The notes under the pieces were generated by a model. That model was given only the letters and a program-made list of their open reading frames with translations, was not told the origin of the DNA and did no database searches. From Amylostereum areolatum (lineage: Eukaryota; Basidiomycota; Agaricomycetes; Russulales; Stereaceae): a stretch of 64,000 nucleotides of DNA. Made by a program: the position numbers and the translations under genes. The stretch lies in the NCBI GenBank assembly GCA_012932865.1, contig SAXG01000002.1, positions 1,984,001 to 2,048,000 of the forward strand. The letters run 5' to 3'. Shown piece by piece: positions 46,064 to 58,400 of this stretch; the first letter of the stretch is position 1; each line of letters begins with the position of its first letter.

Positions 46064-47224
46064 CAATACAATGTACTTATACTTGACAAGGTAGCACTGG
46101 CCTGTAATTCTTTCCTCGTTAGGAGATCTTGACTGAATGTGGCGACTAAAATCTCAGGACGCATTCCCAGCCAGCTCATGACTACTTTGTGAGTGGAGTA
46201 CTGCCACCAAATTAAGTAAAGTACATCCAGACTGGCGTGTCAAACATAAGAGTAGTCTGCTCAATCTCGACGAAGGAAGCTTCATGAACGTTGAACATGG
46301 TAATATTTCATGTGAGCTACATAGTAACATACCTCGAGCGCACAAGCGCGCAGCAAATGAGTGAACACTGGATTAGAAGAAAAACAGTCCAGCACATTAT
46401 GTAACGCTGGAGGCTGCAGCCAAATAGTGGCAAACATGGAAGCGAGGATAGCGAGCCTCGAGGCTCGCAGGTCGCGACCATACCAACGTCCCGTAGTCGC
46501 CATTTCCTCTCCGTCTCACTGTAGTCTGTCGTCGATTCTTTCTTTTCCTCACCTCTGAACTATCACACATTACACCGTGTTCTAGGTCTCCTCTGCAAAA
46601 TATTGATTATCCCTCTGCGCTTATCTCCCGTCAATTCATTGATGTCCCTCCTCGCTCATCACTGGCATACCCTCATAACCCCTCAGCAGGAAGTCACGAA
46701 CGTACGTCCCCGTTGACAACTATATTCTCTTCTTCCACAGGAAAACTGGTTACTTTCTTGTCGATGTGGTGGGGCGCGCTGGCGTTTCGCGTTTTGGCAC
46801 ACGTCTACTCCTCCTCTCGTGTATACCGTTGGTTTGTTTCTGTGGACTTTTTTTCTTCTGTACAATCTCGAGTAATTGTATAAATCCACCTTGTAACGAA
46901 TTCGCGCGCATTCCGCGGAGCTGGCGCGTGTCCATCCGCCATGCTTCGTTTCCGCCATTGCGTGTGCATGCAGTCACTGATCTCAGAGTATCTGGCGTCG
47001 TCGGCGTGGTCAGACACCTACAGAAACAAGCAGTAGCCGTCGATGGAACGACGAACGACGGACGACCTTCAACTACTTCCTGATCACTTCACATAATTCG
47101 CAAATCGGCCATAGCGTTCAACGTTCAACCCTATAAAAACCCGAGCCAAAAACCCAAAAAATTACATTATTTGAAACGACAGCAGCGCGTAGTGTGTGCG
47201 ACAAAACGTGTATGTATGCGTAAC
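46064..47224. other. Convergent 3' intergenic region
   Basis: Between the stop codons of the lactonase-like gene and the aspartic protease. Contains two CGTTCAA units at 47115-47128 followed by CTATAAAAACCC, but no plus-strand gene starts after it. Nothing else supported. Confidence 0.5.
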
Positions 47225-49314
47225 TCACGTCCATCCAAGAACGACGTGTGAAAGGAAAAGGACAGAGAGTGCGACAGGGAGACAGAACGACAGTGCGGGA
47301 GAGGTGAGTGAAGGCGTTGCGGACGACGTGTGTACTTCTGATGGGGGTACCGTTACACGGGCTTGTGGTACGCCGGCAGAGTTGCTGCTGGTGGGTCTCG
47401 GCACGTCTGTGGGCGCGTCCTCAGTGATCGCTGTGGACAACAAAAGTACGCAAGTATGAGCACATCACACGCTTCAAAAACAAGGGAGCACCAACCGGGG
47501 AAGTCGGTGCCTGGGGTGGCGGCGGCGCTCGCGACGGCCGACTGGAGGAGCGCTGAAGCGTTTTGAGGAACAGTCGACAGAAAGCCAATACGGGGAAGGT
47601 CTTGCGATGGGTACGTTAGGTTACCGTAGTAGAACGACGCTAGGACCCTGTAAATCCACACGCCACATCCACGTCTAGCGTGAGGAACTAGATTATAAGG
47701 AGAACAAAGCGGGTACGTACGATTTGAGGAAGGGGTCGCCCAAGCTCCAGCTGTAGAGGAAGCCACCCGACGAGGATGGCGGATCCGTCGCAGCGATGTT
47801 GGGCACGCAGTCCTGGATCGAGTTGGTGTAAGCCTGTGCGCCAAAGTCGCGGGGATCGATGGGGAACATGTTCCCGCCGATCTGGAACGCGAGGGTGTGT
47901 GCTTGCGCGCAGGGGTAAGTGTTGCCATCGAGGGTGGCGAAGATGTTGGAAATCACGTCCTGGGGGCCACGGATGAGGGAGTTCCCCTGTGTAGATGTGA
48001 GATGGAGCATGTGGAAAGAAGGGGGAAACGTACAGTGTCTATGAGCGCGGTAAGAGTGATATTAGAATCGCTCAGGCTTGACCGGGGAAGCTTTACGCCA
48101 TCAAAATAAACATCATCGATGGGGACCTCCCAGGCCAGCGGGTAGACCTGCAGTACGATCAGCGCATGGATCTCGTCCACAAACAAGTAATGCCTACCTC
48201 ATTAGGAGAATTGGATGGTGCAGGCAGCCCACCCTGTTCTGCCGTATACCCGCGCAATCCGACCCACGTCAGTACGTCCTTGTCCACGGCGGGAGGAAGC
48301 GCGCCCAAGGTAAGCATGCCCATGTTCCCGCCAAGGTCGATCGTGTCGCGCTGGAGGGTGATCGTGACGAGCGGCGCGGCAAGTAAATTACGTGAGATGA
48401 GCCGTGCAACGAGGGGGCCGTTGGACTCGAACGTGCCAAGGACTTCGGCCACAGTCGGAAGTGCGCGTGAGTGCAGACCCGAGGTGGGTGGGGACAGAAA
48501 AGAGAGGTCGGGGAACACGCGAGATGCTAGATCGCTATCGGTGAAGGTGCGGTCATACAGTCCTCGACTGAGGAATTGATTGTTGAGCAGGCGGTTCCAG
48601 ATGACACTGGTTTTCGGGATTAACCTCATTGCATGACACCTGCAAAAATACAAAGTTTGCACACCCGTTCAACGGAAACCCCAATCCAAATATGCCCGCA
48701 GAGCCCGTGCGCAGAACGCTGGCGTTGGTGCTAGAGATGGCCGCGAAGTATTGGTCGACGAGCGAAAAATCGAGGAGGCTAGCGGCGTCCCGGCCAATGG
48801 GGCCATCGGCGTGCGTGCCAGTGCGTGAGTCTCCGTAGAGAAGTTGAACGGCGATACCTGCGGGCTGGAAGGAAGCAGTTGGGTATTTTGGGACGTCGGT
48901 GGAGAAACAGTCTGTTGTGCAGGCATCGGAGAGGACCCATAGGTCCGATGAACCCGTGTCTGCACCAGGCGAGCAGATTGGTGTCAGGGCCTGGTCTGAT
49001 CCGAAGCAACAGTTAGACTTACCGAGGACAAGGGGAACGAGTGTTTCTCCGACTGTAAGAAGCACATTGTACGTTCTGAGAATTTGGAAGTGAGAACAAA
49101 GAAGAGAATGGGGAAGCTAGAAAGCATACACATCAAGGTAATCGCCCAAGCCTATCGCACCGGTCGCGTCCCGCCTGCGAAATGTATCGGCGACGCGCCT
49201 CTGTATGGGTATTTGAACGCCACTGTCTGATCTGGATACATGACGCGGCGGGCTCAGAGGCGAGGCGAAAGCGAGCGAAGCGTGAAGAGCGATGAGAAGG
49301 AACGCAGACCGCAT
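47225..49314 (-). CDS. Pepsin-like aspartic protease (family A1) with GPI-type tail
   Basis: Exons 49314-49130, 49075-49023, 48959-48665, 48624-48198, 48147-48034, 47986-47721, 47647-47496, 47430-47225; about 565 aa. Signal peptide MRSAFLLIALHASLAFA, a short basic pro-region, then TYNVLLTVGETLVPLVLDTGSSDLW is split by an intron with catalytic Asp80 (DTGSSDLW). YGDSRTGTHADG is the flap-like loop region, and the second catalytic Asp is in LIDTGNSLIRGP (about 357). The C-terminus is Ser/Thr/Pro-rich and ends in a hydrophobic stretch (LPVALSVLFLSHVVLGWT), consistent with GPI anchoring to membrane or wall. Known role: acidic endoprotease. The third intron is uncertain: 48664-48625 would be only 40 nt, and alternative sites (donor GTTTCC at 48679, acceptor TTTGCAG at 48640) also keep frame. 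Confidence 0.85.
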
Positions 49315-49985
49315 GTGCCCTGAGCAGAACGCGATGAGAGCGCGAAAGAGAGAGCTGCTCGCCGCGTCGGCCTTAAAGGCTCGAGAAAAAAGAAAGCTAG
49401 GACCTATGAGCTTGGTACGGCGGGGAAGAAAAAGGAATGAGGGGACGAGAACATGGCCAAGGGGCTCGAGCCAGTTCAGCGCGGGACGCAAGTCCACTTG
49501 GCGCAGCCGCGAGGCGCCCACTGACCTAGCTTCCTTCACACTTTGTTTGCTCTTCCCTACATCCTCCCGCCTTTCCACCTCAGAAAACCCTGCCTCTGCC
49601 ATCCCTTCCCTCAAATTTCATCCAGATGTTGACTAGCCGAAAGGTTTCATTCCAAAGCCTGGAAAACCCGGTCCTCAGATTCAGAAGGGCCAGAACACAA
49701 TAAATCACAGACCCACCCGCTAGACTGGTACCGAGCCAAGGACCGGAGGGCGTGATGCCCAAATCACGCAGTATGGTTGCCTGAAGTGGCTGCCGATACT
49801 CTACAAGATGCGAACGAGGGAACCAGCAAGCAATTATATGGACGATGGCGCGGTCAAAATCGTGTATCACAGTATTATGACTGTGAGTCATCCCTCCAGC
49901 GCTTCAGTCGAGCTACTCGTTTCTCAGACCCATATACTCAGTCTCTTCTTGATTTTCAACTGGCGTACTTTTCACCTCCCCCGCC
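49315..49985. other. Divergent promoter region
   Basis: Between the divergent protease and DUF4139 genes. The minus-strand ORF that continues upstream of the protease ATG (to 49614) is Lys/Glu-rich and probably a 5' leader read through. No separate gene seen. Confidence 0.45.
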
Positions 49986-52043
49986 ATGGCCACCAACCTC
50001 ACTGTTGATGCATCAGAACACCCTATCACATCCGCAACAGTCTTCAAGTCGGCCAAGGCAGAGATCTCTCGATCGTTCACAGTCGCCCTTCAGGTGCATT
50101 GGACGCTTATTCTTCCGAAAGACATGTCCTAAACGTCCCCACTCCTTCAGGCTGGTGAGAACAAGGTCGAGATCATACGCCTCCCCAGTGCCATCGACAT
50201 CGAATCTGCACGTGTAACCGGACTCGGCAATGCACAACTCTTCGACGTTGTATGCACTGTCGGCGGAGGTCACAATGACTATTCTCCGGACAGCTCCGAG
50301 GAGCGGATCCGCACTCTGACTACCCAAAAGTCGGCTTTGGAGCTCAAGCGCAAGTCCATCGACACTGCCGGTGCGATTATGACAGACTACTCCCGGTCTC
50401 TCAAAGGCGAGCACGTCCCTCCGAAGGAAGCGGAAAGTTTCATCCAAAAATATATCCACAACTCAAACACTTTCATCGACACGATGGTCGAGCTTGACGA
50501 GGAGATTCTCCACCTCCGCCGGAAGATCGAGCGTCTGACCTTTGAGGCCGCTTTGAAGAAGGGCAAAACCGACGGAAAGGTCACTGCTGTCGTCATGGCA
50601 AAGCAGCCCACTGAGGTCAAACTCAAACTGACTTATCGTAGGCGGTCTCTTCCGATCTTCATGTCGCCCAGGTCTCATTGCCCTCGCAGTTGTTCGTCAC
50701 GCTTCGTGGTCCCCAGTCTATGAGCTCCATGCCACGACGGAATCTGGCACACCCTAGCTCTTCTGTCTCTCTGCAATACAGGGCTCGGATCACTCAAAGT
50801 ACCGGAGAAGATTGGTCTGCCGTGGCGCTTACCCTCAGTGCTGCTGAGATGAGCTTCGCCGACCAAACTATACCTGAGCTGAAGGTTATTCGCATTCGCC
50901 CTCCACCACTTCAGTTCAAGCCTGTCTTTACTCAGCCCAAGTCTGCCTCTACGGTTTGGGGTGGTACCCTTTTTGGGGCTTCTAGTAGTAGTACCGCCTT
51001 CGCCGGCGGGGGCTTATTTGGGCAAGCTGGTCCATCCTTCGGGGCTTCCCAACCCCAACAAGCAGAACCAGCAGAAGCAGAAGAAGAGTGGGATGATACG
51101 GATGGGAATGGCCCCTCGGCACTGACGGAGTCGACGTCGATTGTGCAAGAGAGTCCGCTTTCCGTGTCGTACAGGGTCGAGGGCGAGTCAAGCATTCCTT
51201 CCGACGGCATCGCCCACAAAGTTTCAGTCGCGGTGCTGCCGTTCGAGGCCACTGTCGCCTACGTAGTCGTTCCCAAGGCCAATCCCGTCACATTTTTACA
51301 GGTAAGCCTTGTTCTTGCCCTCCATTGCCATGGCTAGTTTCGGATATAGATCCGCGTCCCGGCAACTGCACTCTTGATCCCGTCCTGACTGCTATTGAAT
51401 TGACCAACAGGCTAATGTCAAGAACACCAGCGATTACCGCCTCTTGCCGGGACCTGTCAATGTGTACCTCGATGACAGTTTCGTGTCGAAGACGTCGATC
51501 AAGGTTAGTGGGTGACTTTCCGTCCTTTCCTGACGGGTCGAGGCTCACCTCCTTTCTTCCCAAAAGGATATAACCCCCGGAGACGCGTTTGACTGTACAC
51601 TCGGACCTGACGCCGGAACGAGGATCAAGTATACTCGTGTGTCCACTCTCGAACATGCCCCTGCGAGCACTTTCACAGAACGGTTCAACACGACGACATA
51701 CACCAGCCGCACCATGATCCACAATGGGCACGGGTTCGCCCTCGACACGCTCCTTGTGCGCGACTCGGTTCCGCTCTCGGATGACGAGAAACGCGTGCGT
51801 GTGATCCTACGCCGACCGGAGGTGCTCGCGGAGGCGAAGGACGGCGAGGAGAAGAACGTTCCGGATGGCGAAGGCGGACATCAAACGATACGGTGGTACA
51901 AAAGCGAGGACGGAAAGGGTGGCGAGAAGGAAGGCCTGTACGAGTGGGTGTGCGCCATGCCCGCGGGCAAGAAGATCGTCTTGGAGACGCAATGGGATGT
52001 CAAGGCGCCTGTCGACGTCAGATGGGTGGAAACGTCGCAGTGA
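49986..52043 (+). CDS. DUF4140/DUF4139 (mucoidy-inhibitor MuiA-like) protein; apparent +1 frameshift
   Basis: Exons 49986-50093, 50151-50637, 50690-51301, 51411-51503, 51567-52043. The N-terminal domain (ITSATVFKSAKAEISRSF ... VEIIRLPSAIDIESARVTG) is followed by a long coiled coil (about 120-200: LKRKSIDTAGAIM..., EEILHLRRKIERLTFEA), then WSPVYELHA and a beta-rich domain with VSLQYRARITQSTGEDW, a Gly/Ser/Ala low-complexity insert, and a C-terminal beta domain ending ETQWDVKAPVDVRWVE. This is the DUF4140-coiled coil-DUF4139 layout. The molecular function of eukaryotic members is not established. In exon 3, GGC ACA CCC is followed by TAG. Dropping one C of the CCC at 50751-50753 restores the frame (PSSSVSLQY), and the exon-length sum is exactly one nucleotide too long. 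The corrected length would be 591 aa. Confidence 0.82.
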
Positions 52044-53769
52044 GGCGGGTGCCACCAGCGGGCCATTCCGAGCCCCGAGGCGCGCGTTGTAATGATGCGT
52101 TCGGTACCATTCCTGGTCGTCAGTACTGGTCCGCCACCCGCTCTTGTCGTTTGATGTTCAAAATGCGCTTCACCAAGTTTGTACGTACGTTGCGCGAAAT
52201 CAGTCCTTTGATCCATGGTAGAGCCGGCCTGTTTCGTGAGGAAAAGGATCATCGGAAGGGAGGATTGGGTGAGGGATGATAGCAGTTGAAGCGCAATGAT
52301 CGCAATGAATCGCGGAGGGAATACCAAGTGAGTGACCAGCGTAAATTGTATGCCCTTCGATGTAGCTGACATGCAGTGGCGTTCATCCTTCCTTATCGTT
52401 TGTAGGGATGTTGGAATCACCTGAGCTCTGTGTTCTCTGATCCAGCGTTAGGATGGCGCGGGAGTAATACTTTTGCCCAGTGCCACTCGGGCATAAACGC
52501 TCGCCGCCGGCTTACGATCCAAGATTCATTCATAGTATCATACTCATCATATGTACGATACAGGCATCGGGCGTTGTCTCCGTTAGATCCACGACCACGC
52601 GTAAACGCGAGCAGTAGTCCATAACCCGCCACAGACAGGTTCAACGTTGCAAGTAGCGGTGTTATAGAGATCACCTTTACAGCCTGCCAACAGCCCTGAT
52701 CCTGCGCTCGACAATCCCGACAATGCTGTGCAGACCTTGTTCTCTTTCCTTCTACCTGTCCACAGAAGGTTGCAAGGACATGGTAAGCGACCGCCGCCTC
52801 TCCCTGATACAACGAAACAGCGAGTCAAGTGAGAACGGACGACTAGTACACTCATGCAGGCTCGTGTTTCGTTTTTTCGTCGGATCACACGGGAGACGAA
52901 TGGGCCTGGCCGCCGCTGCCGAGCAGTGGAAACGAAGGTTTGCATGTCTCGTTTGGGCTGATGTCGATATCCACAGTTGACGAGTTTTTAGGTCTATCCG
53001 TATATGATGCCACATACTATGTGTCCGAGGCGTTTATTCCTCAAACAACCCGTCACAAAGACTCCGCAAGCACAGCCTCAGGAGGTACGTCGACCTCGCA
53101 TCGCTGCCTTGTATAGCATAAAGTTTGATCTTGACCGGGATTGAGCGGACGATATGTGGCGCGCAGGAACACATGGACGAGGAGTACATCCACGGATGTG
53201 TATGAGACACCGTATTATCCCCGCAGAGAAAAAAAAACATAACCACTCATCCAAACGTGCTCCTCGTGGCCGCTCATCTATGGAGTGAAGACCCCGATAA
53301 AACAGCCGAACGTGAACGCACCCGGAGACCCTGCGCTATCGCGATGGATGAATTTTTTTCGGATCAGGCGAGCGGAATGCGACCAGAGCTGGGCGGGACG
53401 AGCCTGGTGTGCTGTGTGCTGGATCACGGTCCGCAAGGAATGGTATGGGCAGAGAGATCTCGGCTTTCGCCCACGTTTCCAGCTGTCGAGCTTACCACGA
53501 AGGTAGATTTGACCTGCGACACGTGAAGTTGTACAGCTGTAGGTGAATCGTTACACACACCCTGTCGGCAGAGCACCGGACCTGGACGCCACATAATAAA
53601 AGGCCTGCCTTCTGTGGTTGGAGCTCCTCAGCCCTCTTCTCCCGTTTTCCTTCTATCTGTCTTTCGGTGCGCCATCTTATAGGTCTCTCAATAACTGCCT
53701 GTTCAACTAACCAATCTTTCGTAGCTTGACTTGGACGCTTTTCTTTTCAACCCTTGTTCTTGGTACACG
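52044..53769. other. Intergenic upstream of oxidase D
   Basis: About 1.7 kb with no supported exon. The ORF at 52583-52945 (minus strand) is low-complexity in composition. A TATA-like ATAATAAAAG at 53593-53602 lies 167 nt before the oxidase-D ATG. Confidence 0.45.
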
Positions 53770-55431
53770 ATGCCTGCACTTGTATACAGTAAGTGTGCCC
53801 ATACCATGTCGACTGTTCTCCCGTCAAACGATCTACAATCACAGAAAATGCTGCCCGTTCCACTTTTGAGCCCAAGAGCGTCGGTATCGTTGGTGGCGGC
53901 ATAGCTGGGCTCTACGCGGCTAAGCTGCTCCAACGCGAAGGCCATTATTTTCACATCTTCGAAGGTTCCGATCGCGTCGGGGGGCGCATCAAGACGCACT
54001 ACTTCTCACACGAAGACAACCAGTACTTTGAAGCTGGTGCTATGCGTATCCCAAAGTCTTCTTTCCACGACATCACCTTCGACCTCATTGATTATCTTCA
54101 ATCGTTCAAATTTCCCGAAGACAAAGAGATCAGGCTCATCGAATACGTTCTCACCACGTCCGGCAACAGCATGCTCATCAACGACGTTGAACGCAGTGGT
54201 GCCCATGCCGCTGTCGCTGCAACTACGCCCGCCAGCCTTGACTGGGACGTACCCTCGAGGTATCAGCATATGACGGCCAGCTCACTCATGTGGGACGCCA
54301 TCAGTCCGTTTATTGAGGACCTGCGTCATGATTTTGAAGACGGGTTCGAGAAGCTCCTCAAATTCGACCACCTCTCTTTCCGTCTTTACCTCAGCGACAA
54401 GATGGGATGGCCCACATCGGTGATCGACTTCGTCGAAACCGTCACCTCCCAGACGAACCAGTTCATGCTGAGCTGCACTGAGCTCGTTATGCAGAACATG
54501 GATTTCGACACCGAAGAGTGGGCAACGATCGACCGCGGCATGAGCCGTCTGCCCAACGCGCTGGCCAGCCTCATCGGGTACGAAAATATCACCTTCAACG
54601 CGCGGGTCTCGGGTCTGCGCCACGAGAAAGACGGACGTGTCACCATTACCGCCACTCGCTACGGCCGCGAGTTCTCGAGGACCTTCGACGACGTCATCCT
54701 CGCCATCCCCCCTCCGGCCTTGAGCATGATCGCAAACCGCCCTCGGTGGAGCCCGGAGAAGGAGATGGCAATCCGGTCGATGCACCTTGAGCCCCTGTAC
54801 AAGATGGGCCTGCGCTTCAAGACCCGTTTCTGGGAACGCATCAAGTGCAGGAGTTTCAACTCCATGGGAGGCCAGAGCGCCACGGATCTACCCATCCGCT
54901 GGATCGTGTATCCGTCTAACGGCCAAGGTACAGATGGCCCCGGCGTCCTACTCGTATATGCCTGGTAAGCGCCTGTTCATGAGTCGTTGTGAATGTTTTT
55001 GTTGATCCTTGAACTCGTCCCTTAGGATGACGGATGCAAGCAGTTGGCTCCCGCTCACTCAGACAGAGCGCCAAACGCTGGCACTGGATTGCATCGCCCG
55101 AGTCTTCCAAGGTCAACTCGATGAGGAAGGAAAGCCGATTGATATCTACGACCTCATCATGGAATGTGCCGATGCAGTTTGGTGCGCTGCCACGGCCACG
55201 GGTGACGCGATGTTCCTCCCGGGGCAATTCGTGTCTCGTTTCGAGTCCGCCCGTAAGCCGGAGGACAACATCTACTTTGCAGGCGAGCACCTTTCCAAAC
55301 ACCATACCTGGATTTCGGGCGCAGTCGAGTCAGCGTTGGATACCGTGCGCCTGCTCTTAAATGATCCCGGGCTGGAGCCCCTTCGACCTGCTTCTAACAA
55401 GAAAGGCGCCGATAAAATGAAGGTCGTCTAG
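53770..55431 (+). CDS. L-amino-acid-oxidase-type flavin amine oxidase, copy D (no tail)
   Basis: Exons 53770-53788, 53845-54964, 55026-55431; 514 aa. The 19-nt first exon (MPALVY) and the intron before the ATG ACG GAT block keep the same positions as in A-C. VGIVGGGIAGLYAAKLL, FEGSDRVGGRIKTHYF, YFEAGAMRIPKSSFHD and FAGEHLSKHHTWISGA carry the FAD and carboxylate-binding features. The protein ends shortly after the FAD motif (KKGADKMKVV), without the ~100-residue tail of B and C. It is on the opposite strand and 34 kb from the cluster, so it is an older or relocated paralogue. No signal peptide or PTS1-type ending is visible. Expected products are the 2-oxo acid, ammonia and H2O2. Confidence 0.9.
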
Positions 55432-58400
55432 TTGGACTCCTCATAGAACCCGGATCAAACGTTGCTCTTATGACGACTTATCGATCTCACGTCTTGTCAG
55501 CTCAGTTGTATCCATAGGCTCGTACTTCACACTGATTTCACTCTAATTTATTTTTCACTTAGATACATTCACCTCGTAATACCTTTACCACTCGTTTCCG
55601 GAATCCCTACTTACACTCCTGTATCATAGATAGTATACTGCCACGTACGTATCTTATAGCGTCTAATACAGGAATGCTGACTCCTGTCATGTAACCCTAG
55701 CGCGAGGAAGATGGGCTTCGATCCTCAAACACACGTCGTCGCCCATCATCCGAGCTTGATCATCCTCTCCTCCAAGTACGAAATAACGCGTTAAACTTGC
55801 CACTCTATACCTCGACTCAGGCGCGATGGTCTGCCTGAATTCATTCGGGAGGAACGCGTGGACGTGCGCGCCATGTCTACTGGGGAGACGCGGACGCGGA
55901 CGCCTACTAGTCGTGGCAGGTAAACGGGCTGAGCAGGATGGCGAGGCGTAGAAGAGGCCATGAGATACATTCTTGGAACGTACTCCACTTCAAACCACAG
56001 ACGGAAAACACAGCAGATGGTCGTGGCGTTCGTATTGGACCACAGGTTTACCGCATCGTACAAAAGAGCACTGGGTCTTCATTGAGGGAGGTTCGAAGGG
56101 GGTATACGGGCACTTACCATGTCCTCCGCACTGGTCGCGATCACTCGTGCCAGAGCTGGCGCTGAGAGCCCAGTGTCTCGTAGTTGAATTTCGGGGTTCA
56201 TTTGAACCAGCGTCAGCCTCCGGCTCTATAAGTAAGGTTCACATCCAACCAAAGCGGAGTCCTTCTCGCGGGCGGCATCTAGGTTTGTGTTGGTCGGTTT
56301 GCCGCTCTAACGTGAAAATTTGAGGGTATCATCCATGAATTGATGCTGTTCGATCTCGGAGTTTTGCCCGTCTTGTAGATAAGTTCTTCGCCTCTGTTTA
56401 GAAGATACTATAGCTGGGCTTCGTGAGGATTAGCTGGGAGACCCCCTCGAGTCTCTCGTGAATGCTTCGACTCCAGTCCCCATACGTACGGGAATGTACC
56501 CCTGATATTCGTCTCGTGAGTTGTCCACGATATTGTATCAGGGACCAAGGAAGCTTGACTAGTCGTTGTCAAGGTTGTCCATTGCGGTGGAAAAGAGGAC
56601 CTTCGGGAAGCCGAGGAAGAGGCGCTGAAGAGCGTCTTCAAAATGTACCAGCTCGAGCAAAGAGGGACGTCATCGCCGCACCTCCGCTTTGCTTTTATAC
56701 ACTTCCCTCAGCCACGACTGTAACTTGCCATCGGGTGGCTCCGAAAGATCCTGCCAATGGAAAGGGCCTGCTTGTTCTGATGGGTTGGCATCACTGAACA
56801 GGGCGTGGTAAAAGCGCGCGAATAGATCGGACTTTGGCCACGCCGGTAGGTTAGCGAGGAGGAGAGTGGCTAAAACTCAACCCTGGATATCTGGATGCTT
56901 AAGACTGAGAGGGACTAGATAGCGCAAGCGCTGGTCGGTGGCTGGGAGAAACCAGGGAGAGATCACTTGTGACCAACCGAGTACTTAGTACAAGTTAGTA
57001 GTACTTATAGATTCATGGAACAAGAGTCCGTGCAAGGTCAAAACACGGATTTTCTTGCCATGGGCAGGGATCGAAGACGAGCTAACAGATTTGTAGCGGA
57101 GAGTTGCATAAAGTCCGACTTCCTTTCCAACTTTTCTTTTCGACACGCCGGGACCAGCGCGGTTTCGCGGCTTCGAGATGGAAATAAGTAATCCTTGAAG
57201 CTTGAAGCTTGATGTCCTCGACAGTCTTCCGCGCTCGAGCCGTGCCAAGAAAGCGGTAAGTCGGTGAGGGATGAGCCCCTGAGTCTCTGTTGAAAATCTG
57301 ATGACAGTCGAGAGCGTTATCCGACATTTGGTGCTTACTTACCTCTCGTACTGATAGTAAGTACTAGCCAGGCCGTTTCAGTCCAGATGGAAGGAACGCG
57401 GGACATGGAAGGTATGTCGCGGTCTTGGAAGCCGCAGGCTGGAAATTTCATCAGTGGCTGAAAAAAAAATACAAGATGAGTATCGATGGCAATCGATTGA
57501 GAGCTAGGAAACGGTTGTACCACTAGTAAGTTCGAGGCGGATGGGACGAGATGAGGTATCCGGCTCACCGTCGTCGCTAATGGATTGAGAGTAGGCGGTC
57601 TGTTTGTCCCTGCCGTTCATGATTGGGAATTAAGGTGATGGCCGTGCAGGAGCGAGCCTGAGCGTGATAGGGAGAAGACAAGAAGGTGGCGTTCGATACA
57701 GTTAAGTTACAGCTATATATTGAAGTAGCACTCACTAGCACTCAGTGCTCCGACGCCGCGACGCCGATCTCGACATTCAGCGTTCAACATTCAGACTGAC
57801 GATAGGAAGAGAGAAAGAAGCGTATGTTCCCCCGTTTTCTCTCGCAAAAGAAGGTGACAGAATTTTCCGGTGAGATGAGTAGGAGTCGTGAAGCGTGAAG
57901 ATACTGTAAATATGGAGGACGAGTTTGGTGCAATGGTGGGGGTCGTCCGAGTGCCAACGAGTTAGACCGTTACACCACCAGGCGATCCCTCAGCTTCATT
58001 CCGATATCACGCCCCTGAGTTTGAAGTTGGTGTGCCGATGGATGGAATCCAAAAATGTCAAGCGGATATCACGCTCAACGAATTCCCTTGGGCCCGAAGC
58101 TGAGGTTCTTTGGATTCAATCCAATAATCTTACTAAGCTCATCAAGAATCGCTCGGCGGGTTGCTGGCTTAAATCGTGCTTATTGCGATCTTATCCTGAT
58201 GTAGAAGGAAGAAAATCATGATATTTTCATTTGATAACTACAGAGTATATGGGGGCTGCTACGGGATATATGGAGAGGGATGACAGGTGAGAGAGGGTTA
58301 CCTGGGATGCCAACAAAGCAGGTGGACCAGACGGAGACCGAGATAAGACCAGGGAACCCAGTGAGCCAGGGGACAGAGAGCCAGGACCAGAGAGGAGCGC

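Noticed and set aside
47131..47142. CTATAAAAACCC as a plus-strand promoter
   Set aside because: No coding region follows on the plus strand; it lies in the 3' flank of the minus-strand protease.
57925..57990. tRNA-like sequence (minus-strand GGTGGTGTAACGGTC resembling an A box)
   Set aside because: No B-box-like GGTTCGA and no acceptor or anticodon stem that closes; at best a chance half-match.
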